Assembly (NCBI RefSeq): GCF_002938435.1
Contig: NZ_POQT01000033.1
Coordinates: forward strand, 1-50,483
Origin: Blastococcus saxobsidens
GTDB taxonomy: Bacteria > Actinomycetota > Actinomycetes > Mycobacteriales > Geodermatophilaceae
Direction of reading: 5' to 3'
Length of the DNA stretch: 50,483 nt
In this document: one piece after another, positions 1 through 8,410 of the stretch
Numbering within the stretch: the first letter of the stretch is position 1
Layout of the letters: each line of letters starts with the position of its first letter
The notes under the pieces: model-generated
Databases searched by the model: none
The model's input: only the letters and a program-made list of their open reading frames with translations
What the model was told of the DNA's origin: nothing
Made by a program: the position numbers and the translations under genes

Positions 1-1278
1 GGCCGGGGTGGCTTGCAGGACCCGCCGTCCGGGCGCCCGGGCCGGCGGCGCACCGCCGCGGGGCCGTGGTGGAAGGCCGACGCCCGCAGCGATCCCTGGC
101 GCGACCCCGCCGCCCCGGCCGGGCTCGGCGCGCCGGCCGTGTACGACGAGGACGCGCAGCCCGGGCCGGTGGTCGTCGACGCGCAGGGCCGCCGCAAGGT
201 GCGGCTGCGCGACCTGTCGATCCGGCTGATGACCCTCGCCGTCCTCGGCCTGCTGCTCGTCGCGGTCGTCGGTGGCGGGGTCGGGTGGTACCTCACCCGC
301 ACCGCCGAGGAGACGCCGCTGCTGAGCCCGGGCACGACGCTGTCGCAGGTGGAACCGGGCATCACCCGCGAGCCCGGCTCGGTGTCCGGCATCGCGGAGC
401 AGGTGATCCCCGCCGTCGTCTCGATCGAGGTGCGCGTCGGGCAGGCCGGCGCCACCGGTTCGGGCGTGGTCATCGACGGCGCCGACGGTTACATCGTCAC
501 CAACAACCACGTGGTGTCCGGCGCCGACGACGTCGAGGGCGCCGAGATCCGGGCCGTGTTCTCCGACGGCAGCGGCTCGGCGGCCCGCATCGTCGGCCGC
601 GACCCCGCCAGCGACCTCGCCGTCCTCAAGGTCGAGAAGCCGGGCCTGGTGACGGCGAGCCTGGGCCGCTCCGGCGACGTCGTCGTCGGCGACCCGGTGG
701 TGGCCATCGGCTCGCCGCTCGGCCTCGCCGGCACGGTCACCAGCGGCATCGTGAGCTCGCTGGACCGCCCGGTGCGGCTGTCCGGCGAGGGCACCGACAC
801 CAACGCCGTCATCAGCGCCGTCCAGACCGACGCACCGATCAACCCCGGCAACTCCGGTGGCGCGCTGGTGGACGCCTCCGGTGCGCTGATCGGCATCAAC
901 ACCGCGATCGCCTCCACCGGTGCCGGCGGCTCGATCGGTCTCGGCTTCGCCATCCCGATCGACACGGTGAAGCGGATCGCCGAGCAGCTCATCTCCAGCG
1001 GCACCGCGGTGCACGCCGCCCTGGGGGTCAACGCCCGGTCGGTCACCGACGGCACCCGTGACGGCGCCCTGGTGCTCAACGTGGAACCCGGCAGCGCCGC
1101 GGCGGAGGCCGGCATCCGCGAGGAGGACATCATCATCGCGATCGACGACACCGAGGTCGGCAGCTCCGAGGAGCTGGTCGTGGCCGTCGACGCCCGGGCG
1201 CCCGGTGACGTGGTGACGGTGGAGCTGGTGCGCGGCGGCAGCTCGCAGAAGGTTCAGGCAACGCTCGACCAGGCGTGA
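1..1278 (+). CDS. htrA: HtrA/DegP-family membrane-anchored serine protease (5' end open)
   Basis: Trypsin-like serine protease with a C-terminal PDZ domain, probably acting on misfolded proteins outside the membrane. Numbering from a TTG at 13, there is a roughly 70-residue cytoplasmic arm rich in Pro/Arg, one membrane segment near residues 76-96, then the protease domain with the triad His166 (in TNNHVV), Asp201 (in SDLAVL) and Ser281 (in GNSGG), then PDZ from about residue 335. The frame is open to base 1, so the true start may lie upstream of the window. In mycobacteria htrA follows sigE-rseA and precedes tatB; here tatB is 11.7 kb away. Family call is secure; the start is not. Confidence 0.93.
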   Translation, partial: GRGGLQDPPSGRPGRRRTAAGPWWKADARSDPWRDPAAPAGLGAPAVYDEDAQPGPVVVDAQGRRKVRLRDLSIRLMTLAVLGLLLVAVVGGGVGWYLTRTAEETPLLSPGTTLSQVEPGITREPGSVSGIAEQVIPAVVSIEVRVGQAGATGSGVVIDGADGYIVTNNHVVSGADDVEGAEIRAVFSDGSGSAARIVGRDPASDLAVLKVEKPGLVTASLGRSGDVVVGDPVVAIGSPLGLAGTVTSGIVSSLDRPVRLSGEGTDTNAVISAVQTDAPINPGNSGGALVDASGALIGINTAIASTGAGGSIGLGFAIPIDTVKRIAEQLISSGTAVHAALGVNARSVTDGTRDGALVLNVEPGSAAAEAGIREEDIIIAIDDTEVGSSEELVVAVDARAPGDVVTVELVRGGSSQKVQATLDQA

Positions 1279-1405
1279 CCCGGCGGCCGCCTTGTGCGGC
1301 AGTACGACGACGACGGATCGCTTTGGGCACATGGCGGATTGAGCGGGCGCCGTTCCCCCGGGGATTCTGGCCTCCTCGATTCCCGACGGGCGGAGCAGCG
1401 ATCAC

Positions 1406-2923
1406 ATGGATGCAGCAGCGGAGTTCGGCCGGCTGAGCGGCGTCTTCTACAGCGGGGGCTCGTTCCTGCCGAGTGCCGGGGAGCGGCGGACCGTCCTCGA
1501 CCCCGCCACCGCCAAGCCGATCGGCGAGTTCGCCGACGTCACGGCGGAGGAGGCCGACCAGGTCGTCACCACGGCGAATGCCGCGCAGAAGGCGTGGTGG
1601 GCGGAGAGCGCGCTGCACCGGTCCGAGCTCATGCACGAGGTCGCCCGAGAGATGCACCGGCTCGCTCCCGAGCTGGCGGAGCTGCTGACCCGCGAGACGG
1701 GCAAGCCGTACAAGGAGAGCCGGGACGAGCTCACGTGGTCGATCTCGGCCACCGACTACTACGCCGAGCTCGGCCGGCACTCCCACGGGTCGGTGCTCGG
1801 ACCGTCCGTGGCCGGGCAGCTCCACTACACGCTCAAGGAGCCGATGGGCGTCGTGGTGGTGATCCTGCCGGCGAACTTCCCCCTCCTGCTCCTGATGTGG
1901 GAGGCCGCAGCAGCGCTCGCCGCCGGCAACGCCGTGATCGTCAAGCCGTCCGAGTGGGCCTCCCTCACCACGCTCAAGTTCATGGAGGTCTTCACCGCAC
2001 TCCCGGCCGGGCTGGTGCAGTGTGTCCCCGGCGGTGGGCAGGTCGGTGACCGGCTCGTGCGCCACCCGCAGACGCACATGGTGGGCTTCACCGGGAGCGT
2101 GCCGACCGGGCAGGCCATCGCGAAGGCCTGCGCCGAGCAGTTCAAGCCGCACCTGATCGAGGCGTCCGGCAACGACGCCTTCGTCGTGATGCCCTCCGCG
2201 CCGCTCCGGACGGCCGCGCGGGCCGCGGCCTTCGCCGCCTTCTTGAACTGCGGACAGGTGTGCACGTCCGCCGAGCGGATCTACGTGCACACCGACGTCT
2301 ATGACGAGTTCGCGGACCTCCTCGTCGAGGAGGCGGCCAAGCTGCGGATCGGCAGCGGGCTCGGCGCCGTCGACCTCGGCCCGATGGAGCACGCGGAGGA
2401 ACGGGACCGGTACGAGCGGATCCTCGCCCGGGCGGTCGAGCAGGGCGCGAAGGTGGTGCACGGGGGCGGCCGCCCGCTGGACCTGCCCGAGGAGAACCGG
2501 GACGGCTTCTTCGTCGAGCCGACCGTCCTGGTGAACGTCACCCCGGACATGGAGGTCATGCAGGCGGAGATCTTCGGCCCGCTGGCGCCCCTGTGCCGGG
2601 TGGAGAGCTTCGACGAGGCGCTGAAGCTGACCAACGCCTCGCTCGTCGGGCTCGGAGCCACGGTCTACACGACCGACCTGCAGGAGGTCCACCGGGCGAC
2701 GACCGAGATCGCCACCGGGATGGTGTGGATCAACGCGCCGCTGCTGGACAACGACGCCGGCCCGTTCGGCGGGCGGAAGCTCTCCGGCTTCGGACGCCAG
2801 CTGGGCGCCGAGGGGCTGGACACGTTTCGCCACACGAAGCTCGTCATGATCGACCCGGCCGCCAGCGAGCACGACTTCTGGTGGTTCCCCTACTCCGACG
2901 ACGAGGCCTTCCCGCAGGACTGA
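1406..2923 (+). CDS. NAD(P)-dependent aldehyde dehydrogenase
   Basis: Oxidises an aldehyde to the acid; next to an amine oxidase it most likely handles the aldehyde released from an amine, as succinate-semialdehyde dehydrogenase does in GABA-type pathways. 505 aa, the usual family length. Visible elements are the cofactor-binding stretch with KPSEWA, FTGSVPTG, the general-base Glu252 in the sequence EASGN (most relatives have ELGG), and the nucleophile Cys286 in NCGQVCTS. The C-terminal FGGRKLSGFGRQ is typical. ATG start at 1406; ribosome site weak. It precedes the PucR-type regulator on the same strand. Substrate is inferred from neighbours only. Confidence 0.9.
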   Translation: MDAAAEFGRLSGVFYSGGSFLPSAGERRTVLDPATAKPIGEFADVTAEEADQVVTTANAAQKAWWAESALHRSELMHEVAREMHRLAPELAELLTRETGKPYKESRDELTWSISATDYYAELGRHSHGSVLGPSVAGQLHYTLKEPMGVVVVILPANFPLLLLMWEAAAALAAGNAVIVKPSEWASLTTLKFMEVFTALPAGLVQCVPGGGQVGDRLVRHPQTHMVGFTGSVPTGQAIAKACAEQFKPHLIEASGNDAFVVMPSAPLRTAARAAAFAAFLNCGQVCTSAERIYVHTDVYDEFADLLVEEAAKLRIGSGLGAVDLGPMEHAEERDRYERILARAVEQGAKVVHGGGRPLDLPEENRDGFFVEPTVLVNVTPDMEVMQAEIFGPLAPLCRVESFDEALKLTNASLVGLGATVYTTDLQEVHRATTEIATGMVWINAPLLDNDAGPFGGRKLSGFGRQLGAEGLDTFRHTKLVMIDPAASEHDFWWFPYSDDEAFPQD

Positions 2924-2936
2924 CGTCTCAGCGCGC

Positions 2937-2980
2937 CGGCGTGGGTCCAGGTCCGGCAACGGACCCCGGGGCCCACGCCG
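2937..2980 (+). terminator. Nested hairpin after aldehyde dehydrogenase gene
   Basis: A perfect 9-bp outer stem (2937-2945 with 2972-2980) encloses a perfect 6-bp inner hairpin (2950-2955 with 2960-2965, loop GCAA). It starts 13 bases after the stop codon. There is no T-run, which is common in high-GC actinobacteria. It probably separates this gene from the regulator downstream. Confidence 0.55.
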
Positions 2981-3093
2981 TCGCCGCATCCTGGAGGCCT
3001 GCATCGGCTCCCGGTGTCCGTGCCGCCCCTTCGGGGGAGACCTCGGACGAGAGGACAGGACGTCTTGCCGTCCGGATCTACGATGTCACCCGG

Positions 3094-4614
3094 ATGAGCA
3101 TCACCATCGAGGCCCTGGTCGCCCTTCCCGCCCTCCGCACGCGGTTTCTCGCCGGCCGGTCCGGCAAGGGACGGGCAGTGCTGTGGGCGCACACCTGCGA
3201 GCTGCCCGACCCGTGGAACTGGCTGGGCACCGGCGACCTCCTCCTGTCGGATGGGTACAACTTCCCGGTCGACGCCGAGGGGCAGGTCCAGTTCCTCGAG
3301 AACCTCGCGCAGGCGGCCCTGTCCGGTCTGGCTCTCGCCGAGGGCATGCACGCCCCGGCCCTGACCGCCGAGGCCATGGCGACGGCCGACGCGCTCGGGT
3401 TTCCCGTGCTGGAGACGGCGTACGCGGTCCCCTTCGTGACGGTGGCGCGGACCGTCGCCGACAGCAACAGCCAGGAGGCCAGCGCTCGGCTCACGAAGAT
3501 CATCCGGCTGTACGACGCCCTGCGCCGTGCGCACCAGGCCAACTTCCGTGGTGAGGCACTGCTCGACCAGCTCGGCAGCGAGGCCGGTGTCGATCTCCAC
3601 GTCATCGACGTGAACACCGGAGAGCCCCTCCTCCCGACCCGGGAAGCGCTCGGCGCCCCCGTGCGGGAGGCCTTGCTGGAGACCATCGCCTGCAGGAGTC
3701 GGCCCCTGCCGACTTTCATCCGGGTGACCGTCGCCGACGAGACCGTGCTCGCGCTGCCTGTCCAGGCCGGCGAGCGAGCAGTGCTGGTGATCGAGGCATC
3801 ACCGTCGGGCACGGTGCCCGACCTGGTGGTCCTGCAGCACGTCGCGACGATCGCCGACCTGGAGGTGGAGCGCCGAGCGGCGGGGGCGCTCAGGCGCCGC
3901 GAGGCAGGCGCTCGGCTGCTCGCCCAGCTGGTGGACGGGTCGATCGACGTGGAGGGCGCTGAGTCGCGGCTGTCCGCCCTGGGGCTGGGGCGACGGCCGT
4001 GGCGGGTCGTGTGCGCCAGCAGCACCGAGGGTCCGATGACCCTGGAGCGGGCACAGGCGCCGCTGACCGCGGCTGGCGTGCCGCATCTCCTGCTGGAGAG
4101 CCACGACGAGGTTCTGGCGCTGCTGGCAGACGAGCACACGACGCCCGACATCTTCGGCGCGCCGCGGGACCCACGCTTCCGGGGAGGTGTCAGCCAGCCG
4201 GTGCACAGCCTCCGAGCCGTGGGGGACGCCGCGCGTCAGGCCCGCTGGGCGCTGGAGGCCGCGCGGAGCGAGCAGAGCACCGTCGTGGTCTACGGCGAGC
4301 AGTCGCCCACGTTCATGCCGCGGACGGTGGCCGAGGGGGAGGCAGTCGTCGCACGCGTGCTGGGCCCGGTCATCGCCTACGACGCCGACAACGACTCACG
4401 GTTGGTGCAGTCGCTGGAGGTATTCCTGGACTGCAACCGGTCCTGGAAGGAGGGCGCCGACCGGCTGGGCATCCATCGGCAGACCCTGGTCTACAGGATG
4501 CACCGGATCGAGGAGCTCACCGGGCGAAAGCTGCAGAACCTCCAGGACCAGACCGACCTCTACCTGGCCTTGAAGACCTTGCAGATGCTCCGGGGCACCG
4601 GGGCCCGGCCCTGA
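3094..4614 (+). CDS. PucR-family transcriptional regulator
   Basis: 506-aa regulator. The N-terminal PucR ligand-type domain spans about residues 8-125. A central region of less obvious similarity follows. The C-terminal helix-turn-helix is near residues 440-500, recognisable as FLDCNRSWKEGADRLGIHR followed by TLVYRMHRIEELTG. PucR proteins usually activate nearby purine, amine or amino-acid catabolic genes, which fits the permease, oxidase and dehydrogenase genes around it. The ATG at 3094 was chosen because the PucR domain starts directly after it; the open frame upstream (to 2593) overlaps the dehydrogenase and is a shadow. The inducer is unknown. Confidence 0.9.
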   Translation: MSITIEALVALPALRTRFLAGRSGKGRAVLWAHTCELPDPWNWLGTGDLLLSDGYNFPVDAEGQVQFLENLAQAALSGLALAEGMHAPALTAEAMATADALGFPVLETAYAVPFVTVARTVADSNSQEASARLTKIIRLYDALRRAHQANFRGEALLDQLGSEAGVDLHVIDVNTGEPLLPTREALGAPVREALLETIACRSRPLPTFIRVTVADETVLALPVQAGERAVLVIEASPSGTVPDLVVLQHVATIADLEVERRAAGALRRREAGARLLAQLVDGSIDVEGAESRLSALGLGRRPWRVVCASSTEGPMTLERAQAPLTAAGVPHLLLESHDEVLALLADEHTTPDIFGAPRDPRFRGGVSQPVHSLRAVGDAARQARWALEAARSEQSTVVVYGEQSPTFMPRTVAEGEAVVARVLGPVIAYDADNDSRLVQSLEVFLDCNRSWKEGADRLGIHRQTLVYRMHRIEELTGRKLQNLQDQTDLYLALKTLQMLRGTGARP

Positions 4615-4637
4615 TCCCGGTCGCGGTACGGCCGGGA
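4615..4637. terminator. Short inverted repeat between convergent genes
   Basis: TCCCGG at 4615-4620 pairs with CCGGGA at 4632-4637 across an 11-base loop, filling most of the gap between the convergent regulator and SMR genes. It is a weak candidate bidirectional terminator. Confidence 0.35.
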
Positions 4638-4648
4638 TGCCCGGTGTG

Positions 4649-4981
4649 TCAGGCCTCGGCGCCGTCCCCGGCATGGATGAGGACCACTCCGGCGATGATG
4701 AGCACGATCCCGAACAGGGCCGGCACGGTCAGCCGCTCCTGGAACAGGAAGAGCCCGGCCACGGTCACCATCGCCGCCCCGAGGCCGGCCCACACGGCGT
4801 AGCCGGTGCTCAGGTTAAGGCCCAACCTCAGCGCGAAGCCCAGGGCTACGTAGGAGCAGAGGTAGCCGACGACGACGGCGACGCTCGGGCCGAAGCGGCT
4901 GAACCCGTCGGAGACCTTGAGCATGACGGTGGCCCCGACTTCGGCTGCGATGGCGATCAGCAGCAGCAGGTACACGAACAT
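4649..4981 (-). CDS. SMR-family small multidrug/cation efflux protein
   Basis: 110-aa inner-membrane protein with four membrane helices, the size of EmrE/SugE proteins, which act as dimeric proton-coupled exporters of cations. The essential membrane Glu14 (in AAEVGAT) and the conserved Trp64 (in YAVWAG) are present. It ends 34 bases from the convergent PucR-type gene. In the Arthrobacter nicotine plasmid an SMR pair (NepAB) exports methylamine made during N-methyl-GABA breakdown; a similar job is plausible here but is inference, and only one subunit is present, so it would be a homodimer. Confidence 0.88.
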   Translation of the reverse strand: MFVYLLLLIAIAAEVGATVMLKVSDGFSRFGPSVAVVVGYLCSYVALGFALRLGLNLSTGYAVWAGLGAAMVTVAGLFLFQERLTVPALFGIVLIIAGVVLIHAGDGAEA

Positions 4982-5028
4982 CGCGGGGGTCTTGCCGTCC
5001 TTCGTCAGGTGGGGTGCCGAACATGGCT

Positions 5029-5070
5029 CCGGGGGTCGGGCACGGCGTGATCGCCGTGCCCGACCCCCGG
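5029..5070 (-). terminator. Strong hairpin terminator after NCS1 permease
   Basis: A perfect 19-bp stem (5029-5047 with 5052-5070) with the 4-base loop TGAT starts 22 bases downstream of the permease stop on the minus strand. It should end the amine oxidase/small protein/permease transcript before the SMR gene. Confidence 0.85.
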
Positions 5071-5092
5071 CCTGCTGTTGCCGGGTGGCGTG

Positions 5093-6550
5093 TCAGCCCC
5101 GGGCGCCGCGGACCGACGCCCCTGAGGTGCCCTGCTGCCGGCCCGTGCCCGCCAGGCTTTCGGTGCGCTTGCCATTCAGCAGCGGGGTCAGCACGAGGTA
5201 CACGACCAGCGCCATGGCGGCGGCCGGGAGGCTGGCCGTCGTGTACTTGAACAGCCCGGCCGCCTCGAAGGTGATCGGGTCGAGCAGCGCGAAGTAGGTG
5301 CCGACGCCGGCGGCCAGGCTGAGGAAGCCCACCAGGTTCACCCCGCCGGTGTACCAGTACGCGGTTCCGGGGCCGTCGAGGTACAGGCTCCGCATGTCGA
5401 GCCGCTGGCGGCGCACCAGGTAGAAGTCGGCGATCTGGATGCCGCAGATCGGGCCGAACATGACTCCCGAGAAGGCGAGGAAGGTACCGAAGTTGTCGAA
5501 GAACGGGGTCGACAGGAAGATCAGGACCAGAGCGGTGGCGCCCAGGGCCAGACCCGTCGCCACGTTCCAGGGCAGCTTCCGGTCGATCGTCGGGTCCTGC
5601 TTGAAGGCGAGCGCTGCCGCGTACGCGCCCACCATCGTGGTGCCGATGTTGGCGAGCATGATGAACGCCAGCGCCGGGAGCCCGAAGGTCAGCCCACCGA
5701 GCTCGACCAGGTACGTGGTGGGGTCACCGCCGGACTCGGGCACCGCGAGCCCCGAATACAGGCCGATGAAGGACACGACCGCGACCGCTATGCCCAGCCC
5801 GGCCAGCACGGGGAACATGGACGAGCGCGTGCTGGGGCTGAAGCGGACCATGGCGCCCACGTAGGGCCACCACGACAGCGCCGTGGCGATGAGCAGCTCG
5901 ACGCCGATGGTGTAGTCCAGCAGGTCGTCACCGGAGGCGAAGCTGGGCTCGGCGTCGGCGATCGCCGACCAGCCCAGCTGGTTGATGATGAGCCCGATGA
6001 TGAACAACGCCAGGAGAAGGACGGAGATGGCGACGATCGGCCCGATGTTCCGCAGGGCGGCCGGTCCACCGCGGAGCAGCAGCCACACCACCACCAGGGC
6101 GACCAGGCCGACCCCGATCTGGGTCGCGCCTCGTGCGGCTTCGGGCAGCAGCCCGCTGGCAATGAGGATCTCCGCGCCGGCTCGACCGCAGAAGATGACC
6201 AGCAGCGTGTTCCAGCCGAGCGTGGAGAAGAACAGCAGGGCGAGGGTGAAGTAGGACCCGCGGGCACCCAGCTGCGGCTTGGTGGAGCGGACGGCCTCCA
6301 GGCCGTAACGGGTGCCCATCGGCACGCAGGCCAGGAAGATGAGGAACATCCCGAGGAGGATGCCGGCCAGCATCACCACGGAGCCCTTGCCGGCCGGGAG
6401 GTAGTAGCTGACGTAGCCGCCGATGATGAAGCACCAGGTCGCCACGGCTGCGGATGCGCAGTTGCCGAACAGGGCGAAGGGTCCCCAGGTGCGCTCGCCC
6501 ATGCGGAGGGGGTAGGCACCTTCGACGGCGCGGGTCTGCATGTCGCTCAC
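5093..6550 (-). CDS. NCS1-family purine/cytosine-type permease
   Basis: 485-aa transporter with about twelve hydrophobic helices. The N-terminal Arg-Met-Gly-Glu-Arg-Thr-Trp-Gly-Pro region is typical of nucleobase:cation symporter-1 proteins, which import cytosine, purines, allantoin, hydantoins or related N-compounds. The GTG at 6550 is preferred: its first bases overlap the TGA of the preceding 56-aa gene (GTGA junction). A GTG at 6559 and an ATG at 6541 are in-frame alternatives. As the last gene before a strong terminator it is probably cotranscribed with the small protein and the amine oxidase, so it likely imports that enzyme's substrate. Confidence 0.88.
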   Translation of the reverse strand: MSDMQTRAVEGAYPLRMGERTWGPFALFGNCASAAVATWCFIIGGYVSYYLPAGKGSVVMLAGILLGMFLIFLACVPMGTRYGLEAVRSTKPQLGARGSYFTLALLFFSTLGWNTLLVIFCGRAGAEILIASGLLPEAARGATQIGVGLVALVVVWLLLRGGPAALRNIGPIVAISVLLLALFIIGLIINQLGWSAIADAEPSFASGDDLLDYTIGVELLIATALSWWPYVGAMVRFSPSTRSSMFPVLAGLGIAVAVVSFIGLYSGLAVPESGGDPTTYLVELGGLTFGLPALAFIMLANIGTTMVGAYAAALAFKQDPTIDRKLPWNVATGLALGATALVLIFLSTPFFDNFGTFLAFSGVMFGPICGIQIADFYLVRRQRLDMRSLYLDGPGTAYWYTGGVNLVGFLSLAAGVGTYFALLDPITFEAAGLFKYTTASLPAAAMALVVYLVLTPLLNGKRTESLAGTGRQQGTSGASVRGARG

Positions 6551-6717
6551 AGATTCCACCCCACGAGGAGCGCGATGACGGGAGCGACCACAGTGACGGC
6601 GGTCAGCACGGTGAGGTCCCGCTGGCTCAGGCCCTCACCCTGGTTCTCCGGCAGGGACAGCTCCTCCAGGCGCCGTTCGAGCTCGCCGTCCCGGGCCTGG
6701 GTGTGGATGTCGGACAT
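6547..6717 (-). CDS. 56-aa single-span membrane protein coupled to the permease
   Basis: A short gene with a charged N-terminal half (Arg/Glu-rich, SDIHTQARDGELERRLEEL) and a C-terminal hydrophobic helix of about 20 residues (about 36-55). The ATG is preceded by GAGGAG at suitable spacing, and its TGA overlaps the permease GTG start, so the two are probably translationally coupled. No family is recognised. By analogy with small partners of other symporters (for example YhdT with PanF, or DUF4212 with solute:sodium symporters) it may be an accessory subunit. The reading frame and ribosome site are visible; the role is inferred. Confidence 0.72.
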   Translation of the reverse strand: MSDIHTQARDGELERRLEELSLPENQGEGLSQRDLTVLTAVTVVAPVIALLVGWNL

Positions 6718-6768
6718 CGTGGTCTCCTCGTGTGGGGTCGGTGATCGGGGGGTGCGTTGATCGCCTGG

Positions 6769-8067
6769 TTACTTCTGCACCAGGTCCTGGGCCGCTCGTG
6801 CTGCCCGTCCGCCGGACTCGATGGCTCCGTCGATCCAGCCGGCCCAGCCGCTGGCGAGGTCGGAGTTCGCGAACAGGATCCGGCCCCGTGGCTCCTGCAG
6901 CGCCCTGGAGTGGGCCATCACCTGGCCCGGGCGGTACGCCATCCAGGTGCCCTGGGAGAACTCGTCGGCGTTCCAGTCGTGGGCGTCCACGGCGACGATC
7001 TCCGCCTCTGGCAGGAACTCCTGCACGGCCCGGGTGATGTCGGCCGGGTCGCTCGGGTCGAGGTCGGCGGCGGCGCTGGCGAAGCCGACCAGGTAGGACC
7101 CCTCCTCGGTGGTGTACTCCGTCGCGAGCCACTTGATCGAGGTGTGCCAGCCGACGCCGAAGAAGTTGTCGTCCACCCCGCGGACGAGCGCCCAAATTTT
7201 CACGGACTCGCCGGCCTGCTTCTCCTGGGCCATCGCCAGGTGCGATCCCGTGAGCGGCGGGCTGAAGGTCATGCTGCCCCAGGTGTTGATGGGAGTAGCG
7301 ACGACGACGGCCTGAGCGGTGAAGACCTCGCCGAGTCGGGTGGTCACCTGGACCCCGTCGGAGCCCTCGGTGATCGAGTCGACAGGGGTCGACAGACGGA
7401 CCTCGGCGTCGGAATCACCGATGATCCGGTCGACGAGGTTCTTGGTCCCGTCGACGATCTTGTCGGTGAGCTCGGTCAGCCACGCCATGGAGCTGTTGCC
7501 CCACCCCGCGACCCAGGACAGCACATGCAGCGCTGACAGCCGGGAGGGGTACGCGCCGAAGTAGAAGGCCGGCCACGCGAGGATGAACTCCCGGGTGGTC
7601 GGCGGGAGCTCCATGGCATCCACGAAGTGCTCGAAGGACACGTCGAGGTCCTCGAGCCCGTCCTGGCCCAGCGGCTCCTCGTAGAAGCGGATACGGGCGG
7701 CCTGGGTGTTGATGGTGGTGATGGCCCGCTCGAAGGCCACCCACTCCGCGGCCGGGATGGGGAACGGCGCCCGGAGGATGCTCTTGTCGAGCCCCCAGCC
7801 GAACTGCTCCGGTTCCGGGCTCTGGAAGGTGGGGATGCCGTAGCGCTCGAGTTCCGAGGTGACGTACTTCTGGTAGCCGGGGGACACCCATGTGCCACCC
7901 ATCTCCAGCTTCTTGTCGCGACCGGCGAACTCGCGGTAGTAGGTGCGACCACCCAGCCGGTCGCGCCCTTCGAGCACGAGTACCGACAAGCCCGCGCCGC
8001 TCAGGTCCCGCGCGGCCGTGACGCCGGCGAACCCGCCCCCCACCACGACGACGTCGAAGTCGCTCAT
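6769..8067 (-). CDS. Flavin-containing amine oxidase
   Basis: 432-aa FAD enzyme of the monoamine/putrescine oxidase family, converting an amine and O2 to aldehyde, ammonia (or methylamine) and H2O2. The dinucleotide motif VVVGGGFAGV is at residues 7-16, followed by a RLGGRTYY motif; the C-terminal FAD segment includes SGWAGWIDGAIESGG. The Cys that carries covalent FAD in mammalian MAO is absent, so FAD is likely bound non-covalently. No signal peptide. A GGGAGCG ribosome site precedes the ATG. It leads the run oxidase - 51 bases - small protein - permease; its aldehyde product would suit the dehydrogenase at 1406. Confidence 0.9.
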   Translation of the reverse strand: MSDFDVVVVGGGFAGVTAARDLSGAGLSVLVLEGRDRLGGRTYYREFAGRDKKLEMGGTWVSPGYQKYVTSELERYGIPTFQSPEPEQFGWGLDKSILRAPFPIPAAEWVAFERAITTINTQAARIRFYEEPLGQDGLEDLDVSFEHFVDAMELPPTTREFILAWPAFYFGAYPSRLSALHVLSWVAGWGNSSMAWLTELTDKIVDGTKNLVDRIIGDSDAEVRLSTPVDSITEGSDGVQVTTRLGEVFTAQAVVVATPINTWGSMTFSPPLTGSHLAMAQEKQAGESVKIWALVRGVDDNFFGVGWHTSIKWLATEYTTEEGSYLVGFASAAADLDPSDPADITRAVQEFLPEAEIVAVDAHDWNADEFSQGTWMAYRPGQVMAHSRALQEPRGRILFANSDLASGWAGWIDGAIESGGRAARAAQDLVQK

Positions 8068-8410
8068 CTCGCTCCCATCCCAGCTGCGCCACTCAAGGGG
8101 TTGACCACCCGGACTCCAGGTCCTGCACCTTGAGATTCCTCACAGGACCGAGTGCGAGGACAGTGCCGCAGATGCACGGAGCTGGGCTATTGGAAGAAAG
8201 GTGCAATCGCGCGCTCCGACTTGTCACGGCGTACAAGGGGCGGCGCGGCCGTCCGCGCCGGTGCGGGACGCGACGGACGAGAGCGCTCGGCCGCCGGAAG
8301 CGCTGTGCGACGGCGTTCCCCCGTCCCCGTCGGCGCGCCGGTGACACGAACGCTCCCCGGACCAGGGCTCTGGTCCGGGGAGCGCGGAGGAGCGGTACGG
8401 GTCGGGTCCC
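8068..8410 (-). promoter_or_regulatory. 343-base intergenic region: purU terminator and amine-oxidase promoter region
   Basis: No convincing gene. The right end holds the purU-side hairpin (8351-8384). The rest, lower in GC around 8100-8250, must carry the promoter of the amine oxidase run. I see no clear -10/-35 pair or operator. Plus-strand open frames here continue into purU as shadows. Confidence 0.5.
8351..8384 (-). terminator. Strong hairpin terminator after purU
   Basis: A perfect 15-bp stem (8351-8365 with 8370-8384) with a 4-base loop lies 26 bases downstream of the purU stop on the minus strand. It should end the oxidase-purU transcript. Confidence 0.85.

Noticed and set aside
1133..3004. 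623-codon minus-strand frame opposite the aldehyde dehydrogenase
   Set aside because: Shadow of the plus-strand gene, with low-complexity composition and no motif.
2593..3093. Extended N-terminus of the PucR-type regulator (frame open from 2593)
   Set aside because: It overlaps the dehydrogenase in another frame, contains no PucR-like sequence, and a terminator-like hairpin lies within it.
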